Shown: one piece after another, positions 9,614 to 18,569 of the stretch
Layout: every line of letters starts with the position of its first letter
How positions within the stretch are numbered: the stretch's first letter is position 1
Source of the DNA: Oscillospiraceae bacterium
GTDB taxonomy: Bacteria; Bacillota; Clostridia; Oscillospirales; Acutalibacteraceae
Direction: 5' to 3'
Length of the DNA: 40,292 nt
Assembly: GCA_015066015.1 (NCBI GenBank)
Contig: SVPE01000018.1
Location: forward strand, 1-40,292
Position numbers and translations under genes: made by a program
The notes under the pieces: generated by a model
The model's database searches: none
The model's input: only the letters and a program-made list of their open reading frames with translations
What the model was told of the DNA's origin: nothing

Positions 9614-9642
9614 GCGCCCCGAGAAATCGGGGCGCTATTTTT
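9614..9642 (+). terminator. Strong rho-independent terminator of the cohesin/dockerin operon
   Basis: A 9-bp GC-rich stem (GCGCCCCGA with TCGGGGCGC) closes a GAAA tetraloop and is followed by TATTTTT. The region from here to 9882 is AT-rich; I see no ORF and no promoter I trust in it. Confidence 0.9.
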
Positions 9643-9882
9643 AGCCTTTGCAATAGTCGGAAAAATACAAAATTAATTCAACTTAGTGTTTACTTACTTG
9701 CGGTACTCGTGTTTGTTAGAATTGATGAATCTAAAATACGCAGAATATGCAAAGGTGAGTTATTACTAAGATATACATTATTTTATGAAAAAGTTTTAAA
9801 AAATAGTGTGAGTTTTTTAAAGCTTTTTCGTGTAATAAACAGAGGGTAAGATACAGTTGCCCCGAGAGAAAGGATGAAATCA

Positions 9883-10440
9883 ATGGATAACGGTGCAAGT
9901 AGCTACCGCCGTTTCCTTGATGGTGATGAAAGCGGCATTGTCGAAATAGTAAAAGAATACAAAGACGGACTGATTCTGTATCTGAACAACTACGTCAGCA
10001 ATATATTTATTGCCGAAGAGCTGGCGGAGGATACTTTTGTTAAGTTACTTACCAAAAGGCCGAAAGATAATCTGAAAGCATCTTTTAAAACGTGGCTTTA
10101 TTCAATAGGAAGAAACATAGCTATTGATTATCTGAGGAAGAATTCAAAAGTCTTTGCGATTTCAGCGGAAGACTACAGCAAAATTGTAATCGAAGCTGAA
10201 AGTGTGGAGAATTCGTATATAAAAGAGGAACGTAAAATTATTCTTCACAAGGCATTATCACAACTCAAGCCGGAGTATCGACAAATTTTATGGCTGATAT
10301 ATTTTGAAAATTTCACCAACAGAGAAGCAGCGGAAATTATGAATAAATCAGTACACAACACGGAAACTCTTTTGTACCGTGCCAAAAAGTCGCTCAAATC
10401 AGAACTTGAAAAGGAGGGCTTTAGCTATGAAGAGTTATAA
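9883..10440 (+). CDS. RNA polymerase sigma-70-family (ECF-like) factor
   Basis: This 185-residue protein has the two-domain layout of extracytoplasmic-function sigma factors. Region 2 includes 'FKTWLYSIGRNIAIDYLRK' (about residues 60-95). Region 4 carries a helix-turn-helix ('NREAAEIMNKSVHNTETLL', about 140-165). I chose ATG 9883 because AGAAAGG lies 9 nt upstream; the in-frame ATG at 9874 directly abuts that site. The gene ends 14 nt inside the next gene, a membrane protein. This is the usual arrangement for a sigma factor and its membrane regulator. Two large secreted LRR/Big_2 proteins downstream are plausible targets, by position only. Confidence 0.85.
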   Translation: MDNGASSYRRFLDGDESGIVEIVKEYKDGLILYLNNYVSNIFIAEELAEDTFVKLLTKRPKDNLKASFKTWLYSIGRNIAIDYLRKNSKVFAISAEDYSKIVIEAESVENSYIKEERKIILHKALSQLKPEYRQILWLIYFENFTNREAAEIMNKSVHNTETLLYRAKKSLKSELEKEGFSYEEL

Positions 10441-11296
10441 AGAAATGTCGGATTCTGTAATCGAACGCGTAAAAGCGCATAAAGAGAAGCAGAAACGTCG
10501 CAAAGAAGCGGTTAAGAAGATCTCCGCTATGACTTCCTGCATAATTATGGTTGGCGTAATAAGTTTGGGTGTTGCAGTTCTGATCAGAGGAAACACACGT
10601 TTTAAAACGGAAGCAGAAATTTTCCGCGATGAATACAATGTTTCAAACAATTTGGCCGCTGAGGAAAAAACAAAAACATCGGTCAAGACGACAAAATCGA
10701 AAAAGAAACCGACAAAACGACCGAAAACAACCAAAAAAGAAACCACCGTTTCAAAAACTACTGAGAAAGATGTTGTGCTTCAGGAAAATACGGAAAAAAC
10801 TGAGCCCACTACTGAAACTCCTGAAGCCACTACGGATATGATTCTCGTACCGAATCAAATCGACCCGGAGATTGAAATGCCTGTCCAATTTGAGCAGGAA
10901 GACAAGATGATATACTATTATGACGGCATTTCAGGCGGTTATCCGCGGATCATTTCCGGTAGCATAAGATATGAATTAACGAGTATTTATTTTAACGAAT
11001 GGATTGAAACTGATGCTGTAGGTACAGACAATGTTATAGATAATATAAAAAATAACGGCAGGGCAGTAGAGTTTTTGTTTGAGTCCACCCAGTATATAAA
11101 ATTTACGCTTACTGATAAGAGTGAAAGGACATTCAGGTTTGACAGAGTTTTGTTTGTCTTAAACGGAGAATATCAACAGGTACTGTTTTTCGGATATAAT
11201 GGTACTTATTCGGCAGGAGCACTCAAAACAACAAAAACACATACTGTCGAAACTGCATTAAGCTCTTACCAAGAGGAATTGTTAGAATTTAATTGA
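10427..11296 (+). CDS. Single-pass membrane protein, putative sigma-factor regulator (anti-sigma-like)
   Basis: This 289-residue protein starts at ATG 10427, 8 nt after AAGGAGGG and overlapping the sigma gene by 14 nt; a longer GTG start at 10379 has no such support. A short basic, probably cytoplasmic segment (1-32, 'YKEMSDSVIERVKAHK') precedes one membrane helix (~33-52). A Lys/Thr/Pro-rich linker (~80-150) and an unrecognised domain (~165-289) follow, presumably outside the cell. Position and topology suggest it holds or releases the sigma factor, but I see no zinc-type anti-sigma motif, so the role is inferred. A 132-bp copy of its 3' end recurs at 14818. Confidence 0.65.
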   Translation: MKSYKEMSDSVIERVKAHKEKQKRRKEAVKKISAMTSCIIMVGVISLGVAVLIRGNTRFKTEAEIFRDEYNVSNNLAAEEKTKTSVKTTKSKKKPTKRPKTTKKETTVSKTTEKDVVLQENTEKTEPTTETPEATTDMILVPNQIDPEIEMPVQFEQEDKMIYYYDGISGGYPRIISGSIRYELTSIYFNEWIETDAVGTDNVIDNIKNNGRAVEFLFESTQYIKFTLTDKSERTFRFDRVLFVLNGEYQQVLFFGYNGTYSAGALKTTKTHTVETALSSYQEELLEFN

Positions 11297-11335
11297 TTTA
11301 CAAAGTCGGATTGATGTACAGAAAGGATGGATAAT

Positions 11336-14300
11336 ATGAAAAAAATCTTCTCATTTATAATTGCTTTATCAGTTATAATGTCAATGTTTTCAACGCTTTT
11401 TATCGGTGTTGAAGCTCAGAGCTTTGAAGTAGTCGGAAACAACGAAAATGAGGATAGTTATCCTGAAGATTGGCTTGAAAATGATAATGTATATTATACT
11501 GTTGAAAACGGCGAAGCGACAATTATGCTTTGGAAATTGAAAGGTTTCAGTGCAATTCCCTCAGAGATAGACGGTTGCCCGGTTGTAGCAATAGGGGATA
11601 AGGCGTTTGAATCGAAGCATTTACCAAAAGAGATTATACTTCCTGATTCAATCAGAAAAATCGGTGAATTTGCATTTGCTGATTGTTATGTTGAAGATCC
11701 GATCATGTACATTACAAAAATTATAATCGGAAAAAATGTTGAGGAAATCGGCGAAGGGGCATTTATGAATATCCCGAATGCAACGATTTCTCTTGCGGAA
11801 GATAATCCGCACTATAAATTTGTAGATAACAGCTTGTATACAAAAGATATGAAAACATTACTTCTTCACAGAGGTAGTTTGAGTTATTTTGATTTCCCGA
11901 AAACATTGGAGCGAATTGGTGCAGGAGCGTTTGCGGGTCGTAGATTTTCAACGTTGGAGCTTGTGATTCCCGATGGCGTAACATTGGGAGAGGGTGTCTT
12001 TGCAAATACAGACATTGAAGTGGTTGTGCTTCCGTCCGATTTGACAGAGATACCACCCAATCTGTTTTTCGGTTGCAGTCAGCTTATGAACGTGGAGATA
12101 CCGAAAACGGTAACAAAAATTGGTGATAGAGCATTTGCATCTACAGGAATGTTAAGCAAAATCGAAATTCCCGAAGGTGTTACTTGTTTCGGAGAAGGAG
12201 TGTTTAATAATTCAAATATAAGCACAATTACACTTCCTGAAGGACTTACAAAAATTCCGAAAGAGACGTTTTATAATTGTTATTCTCTCAAAAACATAAG
12301 AATTCCCGATACTGTGACCGAAATCGGAGAAAGGGCTTTCGATTACAGTTCAATTTCAAAAATTACTTTAGGCGAAAATCTTCGCTCAATAGGCAGTTAC
12401 GCATTCGGACATTCTTACAAGCTTAAAGAAATCACAATTCCCGATTCCGTAACGGATATTGACAGATGGGCTTTTGCTCATATTCAAGAAGATCTTGTTT
12501 TTGTTTGTTCTTATAAATCAGCGGCGGCTAACTTTGCATTGAATTATGACATCAATTATAAATTTACGGATCTTCCTTCAACAAAGACAAAAGGACTTGT
12601 TCTTAATGCAAAGACAATAAATTGGGAAGAGGGTAAATCAGGTTATTTCAAACCGCAGATTTCTCCTGCGGGTGCGGTGAAAAAACTGAAATGGAAATCA
12701 TCAAATCCCAATGTTGCAACTGTGGATAATAACGGTAAACTTACCGCAGTAAAAGGCGGCAATTGTATTATCACTTGTGAAACGATAGACGGTACTAACT
12801 TTAAAGCAACTTGCAAGGTAAACGTCAAAAAGATTCTTGTTTCTTCCGTAAAGCTGAATGTGTCGGCACTCACGTGGGGTATCGGAAGAAGCGGTACTTT
12901 CACAGCTACAGTTTTGCCGAAAAATGCACATAACAAAGCACTTTCCTGGTCGTCATCAAATCCGAAAGTTGCAAAAATATCTGCAATGGGAAAGATTACT
13001 GCAGTCGGAGTGGGTACTGCAACAATAACTTGCAGGGCAACTGACGGAAGCGGCAAATATGCAACTTGCAAAGTTACGGTTAAAAATATGACGGCATATT
13101 TAAAACTTAATGCATCAACAATAAACTGGCCGATTGGAAAGTCAGGTAATTTCAAGCCCACCGTTACACCGACAAAATTTGCAAGCAAAAAGCTTTTCTG
13201 GACATCATCAAATCCCAAGGTAGCGACAGTATCGTCGGCAGGCAAGCTTACCGCAAAAGCAGTAGGTACAACCACAATTACCTGCAAAGCAACAGACGGA
13301 AGTAATTTGAAAGCAACGTGCAAGGTTACTGTCGGAAAAGGTGTAACAAGCCTTAAACTTAACTGTGCAACAATCAAGTGGCCTGTTGGTAAAAGTGCGA
13401 GCTTTAAAGCAACTGTTTTGCCTGCAAGTGCAGACAAAACGCTCAAATGGACATCGTCCAATACAGAGGTAGCAAAGGTAGACAGTAAGGGCAAGCTTAC
13501 GGCAGTAGGTATAGGTACTGCAATAATTACCTGCAAGGCAGTATACAGCAACGGACTTTCTGTAAGCTGTAAGGTCACAGTGGGCTTACCTGTAAAAAGT
13601 ATCGGATTAGACAAAAAAGATCTTGTTTGGGAAGTAGGCAGAACCGGGATATTAAAGACGAATATTCAGCCGTTCGATGCGATAAACAAAACTCTTGAGT
13701 GGACATCATCTGATCCTGCTGTTGCTTCTTTCAATACAAGCGGTAAATTAACCGCACACAAAGAGGGTGAAACTCTTATCACTTGCAAGGCAAAGGACAG
13801 AGGTATTATAATCGAAACATGCACTCTCAAGGTAAGCAATGCTATCCGAGCTCTTGCGTTAAATACAAACTTTATTCAGTGGGAAGTCGGAAAATCAGGG
13901 CACTTTAAACCATACGTAACTCCGAAAAACGCACCTAAAGAAAGCTTGAAGTGGACTTCTGAAAATCCCGCTGTTGCAACTGTTGATGCAAACGGAAAGC
14001 TTACCGCAGTTGCTCCGGGCACAGCAACCATAGTCTGCGAAACAACAGACGGAAGCAATTTAAGACGAACCTGCGAAGTTTTTGTATCAAAAGCGGGCGA
14101 GTGTGTCGGATATACCGATTTTTATAAGACATATATGAGAGACGCTCGATATGAGATTAACGGAAATTGTACTTATATTGATGAAAACGGTGAGAGTAAA
14201 ACCGAGCGTGTTTATATCAGAAGATTCAGAGAACAAAACGCGGTTATATTATCGTATTATGAAAAAGGTCTCGGATTTGAAAAAGTATTTTCTAATGAAG

Positions 14301-14809
14301 GTATAAGAATTAAATTGAGAGACTTGAAGTTTTCTGATCATATAACCAAAGAAGAGGCTCAGTTGTTGGGATTATCAAATTTATTGTATAGCAGATACAA
14401 TGACTATCATTGGATAGTTAATGATGAGCACTATGATTTTACGAATGTGCTTTGTAACCACACATACATAAAAACAACAACTGAACAAGTTGGGAATTTC
14501 AAATATACCAAAGAACACTTTAAAACTGTAACGGGCGATGAAATAATTTACAGATTTGTATATAATACGACATTGAAGGATATCACCTACATTGATACAG
14601 AAAGCGGTATATCTTATTTGCTCGAGTTTGATGATGCACGTCGTTTGGAGCATGAGTATATATATCCGGAAGAGTTTTCTGATTATCATTATCAATACAA
14701 TGTTACAGAAATCACGCCCTATTCATTTGAAATAGATTTTGAAGACGAAGCGGATAAAAAAATTGCGATTCTTTCAAAATTAGTGGATTTTGATAAACTT
14801 ATGGCATAA
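11336..14809 (+). CDS. Secreted surface protein with BspA-type leucine-rich repeats and six Big_2 Ig-like domains
   Basis: This 1157-residue protein begins at ATG 11336, 9 nt behind AGAAAGG; ATG 11327 abuts that site and adds three residues. It has a signal peptide (1-~27, ending 'GVEA'). BspA/LRR_5 repeats occupy ~50-400, with recurring 'IPDSVTEIG..AF' units. Six Ig-like Big_2 domains occupy ~421-920, with 'LKWTSSNPxVATV' and 'GKLTAVGxGTATITC'. The C-terminal domain of ~235 residues (~921-1157) is unrecognised but shared with the protein at 15083. No anchor is visible. Such proteins usually mediate adhesion or binding in gut bacteria. It lies 39 nt downstream of the membrane-protein gene and probably shares the sigma-factor transcript. 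Confidence 0.85.
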   Translation: MKKIFSFIIALSVIMSMFSTLFIGVEAQSFEVVGNNENEDSYPEDWLENDNVYYTVENGEATIMLWKLKGFSAIPSEIDGCPVVAIGDKAFESKHLPKEIILPDSIRKIGEFAFADCYVEDPIMYITKIIIGKNVEEIGEGAFMNIPNATISLAEDNPHYKFVDNSLYTKDMKTLLLHRGSLSYFDFPKTLERIGAGAFAGRRFSTLELVIPDGVTLGEGVFANTDIEVVVLPSDLTEIPPNLFFGCSQLMNVEIPKTVTKIGDRAFASTGMLSKIEIPEGVTCFGEGVFNNSNISTITLPEGLTKIPKETFYNCYSLKNIRIPDTVTEIGERAFDYSSISKITLGENLRSIGSYAFGHSYKLKEITIPDSVTDIDRWAFAHIQEDLVFVCSYKSAAANFALNYDINYKFTDLPSTKTKGLVLNAKTINWEEGKSGYFKPQISPAGAVKKLKWKSSNPNVATVDNNGKLTAVKGGNCIITCETIDGTNFKATCKVNVKKILVSSVKLNVSALTWGIGRSGTFTATVLPKNAHNKALSWSSSNPKVAKISAMGKITAVGVGTATITCRATDGSGKYATCKVTVKNMTAYLKLNASTINWPIGKSGNFKPTVTPTKFASKKLFWTSSNPKVATVSSAGKLTAKAVGTTTITCKATDGSNLKATCKVTVGKGVTSLKLNCATIKWPVGKSASFKATVLPASADKTLKWTSSNTEVAKVDSKGKLTAVGIGTAIITCKAVYSNGLSVSCKVTVGLPVKSIGLDKKDLVWEVGRTGILKTNIQPFDAINKTLEWTSSDPAVASFNTSGKLTAHKEGETLITCKAKDRGIIIETCTLKVSNAIRALALNTNFIQWEVGKSGHFKPYVTPKNAPKESLKWTSENPAVATVDANGKLTAVAPGTATIVCETTDGSNLRRTCEVFVSKAGECVGYTDFYKTYMRDARYEINGNCTYIDENGESKTERVYIRRFREQNAVILSYYEKGLGFEKVFSNEGIRIKLRDLKFSDHITKEEAQLLGLSNLLYSRYNDYHWIVNDEHYDFTNVLCNHTYIKTTTEQVGNFKYTKEHFKTVTGDEIIYRFVYNTTLKDITYIDTESGISYLLEFDDARRLEHEYIYPEEFSDYHYQYNVTEITPYSFEIDFEDEADKKIAILSKLVDFDKLMA

Positions 14810-14817
14810 TTGTAAGC

Positions 14818-14949
14818 GGAGAACATCAGCAAGTACTGTTTTTCGGATATAATGGTACTTATTCGGAAGGGGCAATCAAAACTACGAAAACATATTTGGT
14901 TGGAAGTGCGTTAGCGTCTTATCAGGAGAACTTGTTGAATTTAGACTGA
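14818..14949 (+). pseudogene. Remnant of a duplicated sigma-associated membrane-protein gene (3' end only)
   Basis: These 132 nt align without gaps to the last 132 nt of the gene at 10427 (11165-11296), ending in the same TGA. By hand I count about 29 differences (~78% identity), and 31 of 43 residues match, including 'QVLFFGYNGTYS'. The frame has no start codon or ribosome-binding site and begins 9 nt after the preceding gene's stop. It is best read as what remains of a second membrane-protein gene upstream of the second LRR/Big_2 gene. Confidence 0.85.
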
Positions 14950-15006
14950 TTTACTGTGAAGTAATAAACCTGAAAACGTCCGTAATAGCGATTAATGCAA
15001 ATTTAC

Positions 15007-15034
15007 TTGAATTTCAGGCTTGATATGCTATAAT
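15007..15034 (+). promoter_or_regulatory. Promoter of the second LRR/Big_2 gene (extended -10)
   Basis: TTGAAT (15007-15012), a 16-nt spacer and TATAAT (15029-15034) preceded by TGC give an extended -10 element. It lies 48 nt upstream of the start codon. This gene can therefore be transcribed without the sigma-factor operon. Confidence 0.7.
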
Positions 15035-15082
15035 CAAATTGAAAGCCAAAGTAGAAATATTGATTTCAAGGGAGGATAGATT

Positions 15083-18000
15083 ATGAAAAAGTTTTTATCA
15101 ATTCTTTTAGCGATAGTGTTGGTTTTACTGACACTTCCTGTAAGTATGGCTGGTGCAGAATATTCAGACTGGATAACATCAACCGATGGCTTGTATAGCT
15201 ATACTCTTAAAGACGGAAATGCGACGTTGGTTTTTCACAATGTACATGATGATGACTTTGTGTATACAGAGAATTTTATAATACCTGAAACAGTCGACGG
15301 ATATCCTGTTGTAGGGATTGGTGAAAGTTTCGATTTCGGTTCAGAACGTGTTACAATTCCTGGTGATATTAAAGAAATTGAAGGAAATCCTTTCAGGTAT
15401 GCTGAAGCAGTTGTTTCTGAGGATAATCAGAACTTTACTCTGCTTGACAATGTTTTGTTTACGGAGGATATGACAACGCTGATTTCCTATCCGAAAAAGA
15501 AAGCAGACAAGGAATACACAATTCCCGAAAGCGTTACAACAATAGGAAAATCGGCCTTTGAAGGTGCGAAAAACCTTGAAACAGTCGTAATGTCGGATAA
15601 TGTAACAACCGTTGGCGAATCGTCTTTTGCAAGATGCGAATCTTTAAAAAATGTGACATTGTCCGAGAACCTTGAAGTTATTTCAAAAGATATGTTCTCA
15701 GAGTGTAAAGCTCTCGAAACAATCGAAATTCCCGCAAGTGTAAAAACAATCTCTTCAGGTGCATTTTTCTTTTGCGGATTGAAAAATGTAAAACTTAACG
15801 AAGGGCTCGAAACGATTGAGTTTTATGCATTCGCTTGGTGTATGGGAATTGAAAGAATAAATATCCCGACTTCTGTTACAACCATCGGTAATGATGTTTT
15901 TGAATACGGCGAGGAAATAGTTGAAGGTGCTAATCATCCGCAGGTAACAATCGTATGTCAGCCCGAAACAACGGCGGCAAAGTATGCAGCTGAAAATGAT
16001 ATTAAATGTGAGCTGACGGATAAGATACTTGCAACAAGCGTTAATCTTAACGCAACAAGCATCAGATGGCCTATCGGCAAAAGTGGTAATTTTAAAGCTA
16101 CAATTTTGCCTGCAGAAGCTTCGCAGGAAATCAAATGGGAAACCGATAATCCCAAAGTAGCAACAATTGACGAAAACGGCAAGCTTACTTCAGTAGGAAA
16201 CGGTGTAGCAATAATCACTTGCAGTACGACTGACGGAACCATAGGTAATCTTAAAGAAAAATGTGTGGTAACAGTCGGGCCGTATGTTTCGGAAATAACG
16301 TTTGATGATGCACCCACAATTTTGGGTGTAGGCAGACTTCAAAGATTTTATGTGACTGTTTTACCCTATAATGCTCACAACAGGTCGGTGACATGGGAAT
16401 CATCCAATCCCGAGGTTGCATCGGTAAATTCATTCGGTGAAGTTAAAGCATTAAGCGTCGGTACTACGACGTTAATCTGTACGGCAAAGGATGGAAGCGG
16501 AAAGTCCGGAAGCTGCGAAATAACTGTTAAAGATATTGCTTCGGAATTACACCTCAACACAAGAGAAATCAATTGGACTGTGGGTATGAACGGTCATTTT
16601 AAGGCCACAGTCATACCCGAATCAGCTGCAGGTCAAAAGCTTACCTGGACATCATCCAACAAAAAAGTGGCAACAGTAAATTCAAACGGTAAACTCACCG
16701 CTGTCGGTGTGGGTACTGCGACAATAATTTGCAAAACCACAGATGGCAGTGAATTAAAAGCAGGATGTACAGTAACAGTCGGGAAACCCGTTACAAGTGT
16801 AAAACTAAACTGCAAGACAATCAACTGGCCGGTAGGCAAGAGTGCAAGCTTTAAAGCAACGGTTTCTCCCTCGGATGCAATGAAAAAGAAGCTTTCGTGG
16901 TCGTCTTCCAACCCCGGGGTTGCAACTGTTTCTTCAACAGGTAAGCTTACGGCAGTCGGTGTCGGTACAACAACAATTACCTGCAAAGCAACAGACGGTA
17001 GCGGTAAATATGCAACCTGTACAGTAACCGTCGGTAAGCTTGTTTCGGACGTAAAGCTCAATTGCAAGACTATCAATTGGCCTGTAGGTAAGAGTGCAAG
17101 CTTTAAAGCGACAGTTTCGCCCTCAAATGCGGCAAACAAAAAGCTTTCCTGGACATCATCGAATCCCAAGGTTGCAACTGTTTCATCGACCGGTAAACTT
17201 ACTGCAGTCGGTGCAGGTACAACAACAATCACCTGCAAAGCAACCGACGGAAGCGGTAAGTATGCAACCTGCAAGGTAACGGTGAAAGCGGTCAAGGTTA
17301 CGGGAGTTGCACTCAATGCAAAGACAATCAACTGGCCTGTAGGTAAGAGTGCAAGCTTTAAAGCAACAGTTTCGCCCTCAAATGCAACTAACAAGAAGCT
17401 TACATGGACTTCATCAAATCCCAAAGTTGCAACTGTTTCATCAAGCGGTAAACTTACTGCAGTCGGTGCAGGCACAACAACAATCACCTGCAAAGCAACC
17501 GACGGAAGCGGAAAGTATGCAACCTGCAAAGTAACCGTAAAAGCGGTTAAGGTTACAAGTGTCAGACTCAATGCAAAAGTAATCGTATGGGAAGCAGGCA
17601 AGACCGGATCTTTCAAGCCGACGGTAGAGCCCTCAAACGCAACAAACCAAAAGCTCAAATGGGAATCACTCAACCCTCAGGTAGCAACAGTATCGTCAAC
17701 AGGTAAACTGACCGCAGTTTCTGCGGGTACTGCAAAAATCGTATGCAAAGCGACAGACGGCAGCGGTGCAGTTGCATACTGTCAGGTCTTGGTAACTGAA
17801 AAAGGCAAGCCTGAAAATTATACGGAGCGTTTCAAAGCTTTTATGTATGACGGTACATATGCAATAAACGGATATACATATGTCAAAGACGGTTCCGGAA
17901 GTTATAAGATGAGTGTTCAACTTGCTATGACACCGTCACAGAGTTATATGTATCAATATAATGTGGATAATCAAACTTCAAAAATCATATACGGTCCCAA

Positions 18001-18415
18001 AGGTACAATTCTGGTTATCTACGGTCTCAGATTGGCGGATATATTTACGCTTGCAGAAGCTAAGGAGCTCGGACTCCCGATCAAACATTTCTATACTTCA
18101 AAAGATTATTATGTAGTTTATGATAAAACACCTTTTGAAAATATCTATCTTGATAATCTTACGTATAAATACACCGATAAAGCCGTGATTAACGGTACAG
18201 AGTATGTTGCCGAACACTTTGCGGCAAAAGGTGAAAACGCTGAAACTGTTTTCTATTACAATCACGGAAGACCCGGATGCTTTGAAATGAAAAACGGCGA
18301 TGAAAGTATATTGATTGAAGAAACGAAAACACTGGGATCATTCGAGTCAGATGAGTATAAAATCCCGAGCGGAGCACTTGAAATCCCCGTAGATGTATGG
18401 GAATGTTTATTATAA
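15083..18415 (+). CDS. Secreted surface protein with LRR_5 repeats and seven Big_2 Ig-like domains
   Basis: This 1110-residue protein starts at ATG 15083 behind AAGGGAGG. A signal peptide (1-~24, ending 'SMAGA') is followed by BspA-type leucine-rich repeats (~60-310). Seven Big_2 domains follow (~315-905); domains 4-6 are nearly identical ('TINWPVGKSASFKATVSPS'). A C-terminal domain (~906-1110) is homologous to that of the 11336 protein, sharing 'EINGN'/'AINGY' near its start and a 'EAQLLGL'/'EAKELGL' motif. No sorting signal is visible. It is the partner copy in a duplicated unit but has its own promoter. An adhesin or binding role is the family expectation; the ligand is unknown. Confidence 0.85.
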   Translation: MKKFLSILLAIVLVLLTLPVSMAGAEYSDWITSTDGLYSYTLKDGNATLVFHNVHDDDFVYTENFIIPETVDGYPVVGIGESFDFGSERVTIPGDIKEIEGNPFRYAEAVVSEDNQNFTLLDNVLFTEDMTTLISYPKKKADKEYTIPESVTTIGKSAFEGAKNLETVVMSDNVTTVGESSFARCESLKNVTLSENLEVISKDMFSECKALETIEIPASVKTISSGAFFFCGLKNVKLNEGLETIEFYAFAWCMGIERINIPTSVTTIGNDVFEYGEEIVEGANHPQVTIVCQPETTAAKYAAENDIKCELTDKILATSVNLNATSIRWPIGKSGNFKATILPAEASQEIKWETDNPKVATIDENGKLTSVGNGVAIITCSTTDGTIGNLKEKCVVTVGPYVSEITFDDAPTILGVGRLQRFYVTVLPYNAHNRSVTWESSNPEVASVNSFGEVKALSVGTTTLICTAKDGSGKSGSCEITVKDIASELHLNTREINWTVGMNGHFKATVIPESAAGQKLTWTSSNKKVATVNSNGKLTAVGVGTATIICKTTDGSELKAGCTVTVGKPVTSVKLNCKTINWPVGKSASFKATVSPSDAMKKKLSWSSSNPGVATVSSTGKLTAVGVGTTTITCKATDGSGKYATCTVTVGKLVSDVKLNCKTINWPVGKSASFKATVSPSNAANKKLSWTSSNPKVATVSSTGKLTAVGAGTTTITCKATDGSGKYATCKVTVKAVKVTGVALNAKTINWPVGKSASFKATVSPSNATNKKLTWTSSNPKVATVSSSGKLTAVGAGTTTITCKATDGSGKYATCKVTVKAVKVTSVRLNAKVIVWEAGKTGSFKPTVEPSNATNQKLKWESLNPQVATVSSTGKLTAVSAGTAKIVCKATDGSGAVAYCQVLVTEKGKPENYTERFKAFMYDGTYAINGYTYVKDGSGSYKMSVQLAMTPSQSYMYQYNVDNQTSKIIYGPKGTILVIYGLRLADIFTLAEAKELGLPIKHFYTSKDYYVVYDKTPFENIYLDNLTYKYTDKAVINGTEYVAEHFAAKGENAETVFYYNHGRPGCFEMKNGDESILIEETKTLGSFESDEYKIPSGALEIPVDVWECLL
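16791..17545 (+). repeat. Near-identical tandem Big_2 coding repeats (~252 bp period)
   Basis: Three consecutive Ig-like units share long identical stretches, such as the segment encoding 'NWPVGKSASFKATVSPS' at about 16819, 17074 and 17328. The similarity indicates recent duplication or conversion within the gene. Confidence 0.8.
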
Positions 18416-18452
18416 TAGCTTACAAGTGATTTTAAAATTCCAAAAGGGAAAG

Positions 18453-18490
18453 CACCTCTCCGAAAGAAATCGGAAGGTGTTTTCTCTTTT
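18453..18490 (+). terminator. Terminator after the second LRR/Big_2 gene
   Basis: CACCT-C-TCCGA pairs with TCGGA-AGGTG (10 bp with one bulged C) around a 6-nt AAGAAA loop, followed by TTTTCTCTTTT. Confidence 0.85.
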
Positions 18491-18501
18491 CGTTTGAGAT
18501 G

Positions 18502-18529
18502 TTGACAAAAGAAAATTGTGTGATATAAT
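18502..18529 (+). promoter_or_regulatory. Promoter of the HMA-domain gene
   Basis: TTGACA (18502-18507), a 16-nt spacer and TATAAT (18524-18529) are both consensus. Transcription should start near 18536, inside the inverted repeat annotated next. Confidence 0.8.
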
Positions 18530-18531
18530 AA

Positions 18532-18549
18532 AGTTAGACTTATCTAACT
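18532..18549 (+). promoter_or_regulatory. Operator-like inverted repeat over the HMA transcription start
   Basis: AGTTAGA (18532-18538) and TCTAACT (18543-18549) form a perfect 7-bp inverted repeat with a 4-nt gap, 3 nt downstream of the -10. Its place and symmetry suggest a repressor site. A metal-responsive DtxR/MntR-type regulator is plausible given the gene product, but that identity is inference. Confidence 0.55.
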
Positions 18550-18569
18550 GAATGAAAAGAGGGTTTAAA

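Noticed and set aside
9698..9722. Promoter TTGCGG/TAGAAT before the sigma gene
   Set aside because: The spacing is only 13 nt, and the alternative with 17 nt has a very poor -35. I see no reliable promoter, and an autoregulated ECF-type promoter cannot be recognised without its consensus.
16633..17673. Long antisense ORF (346 codons) opposite the Big_2 repeats of the 15083 gene, and a similar one at 12643-13614
   Set aside because: They mirror the repeated coding sequence in another frame, have no ribosome-binding site or promoter, and contain low-complexity valine/threonine-rich repeats. They are shadows of the real genes.
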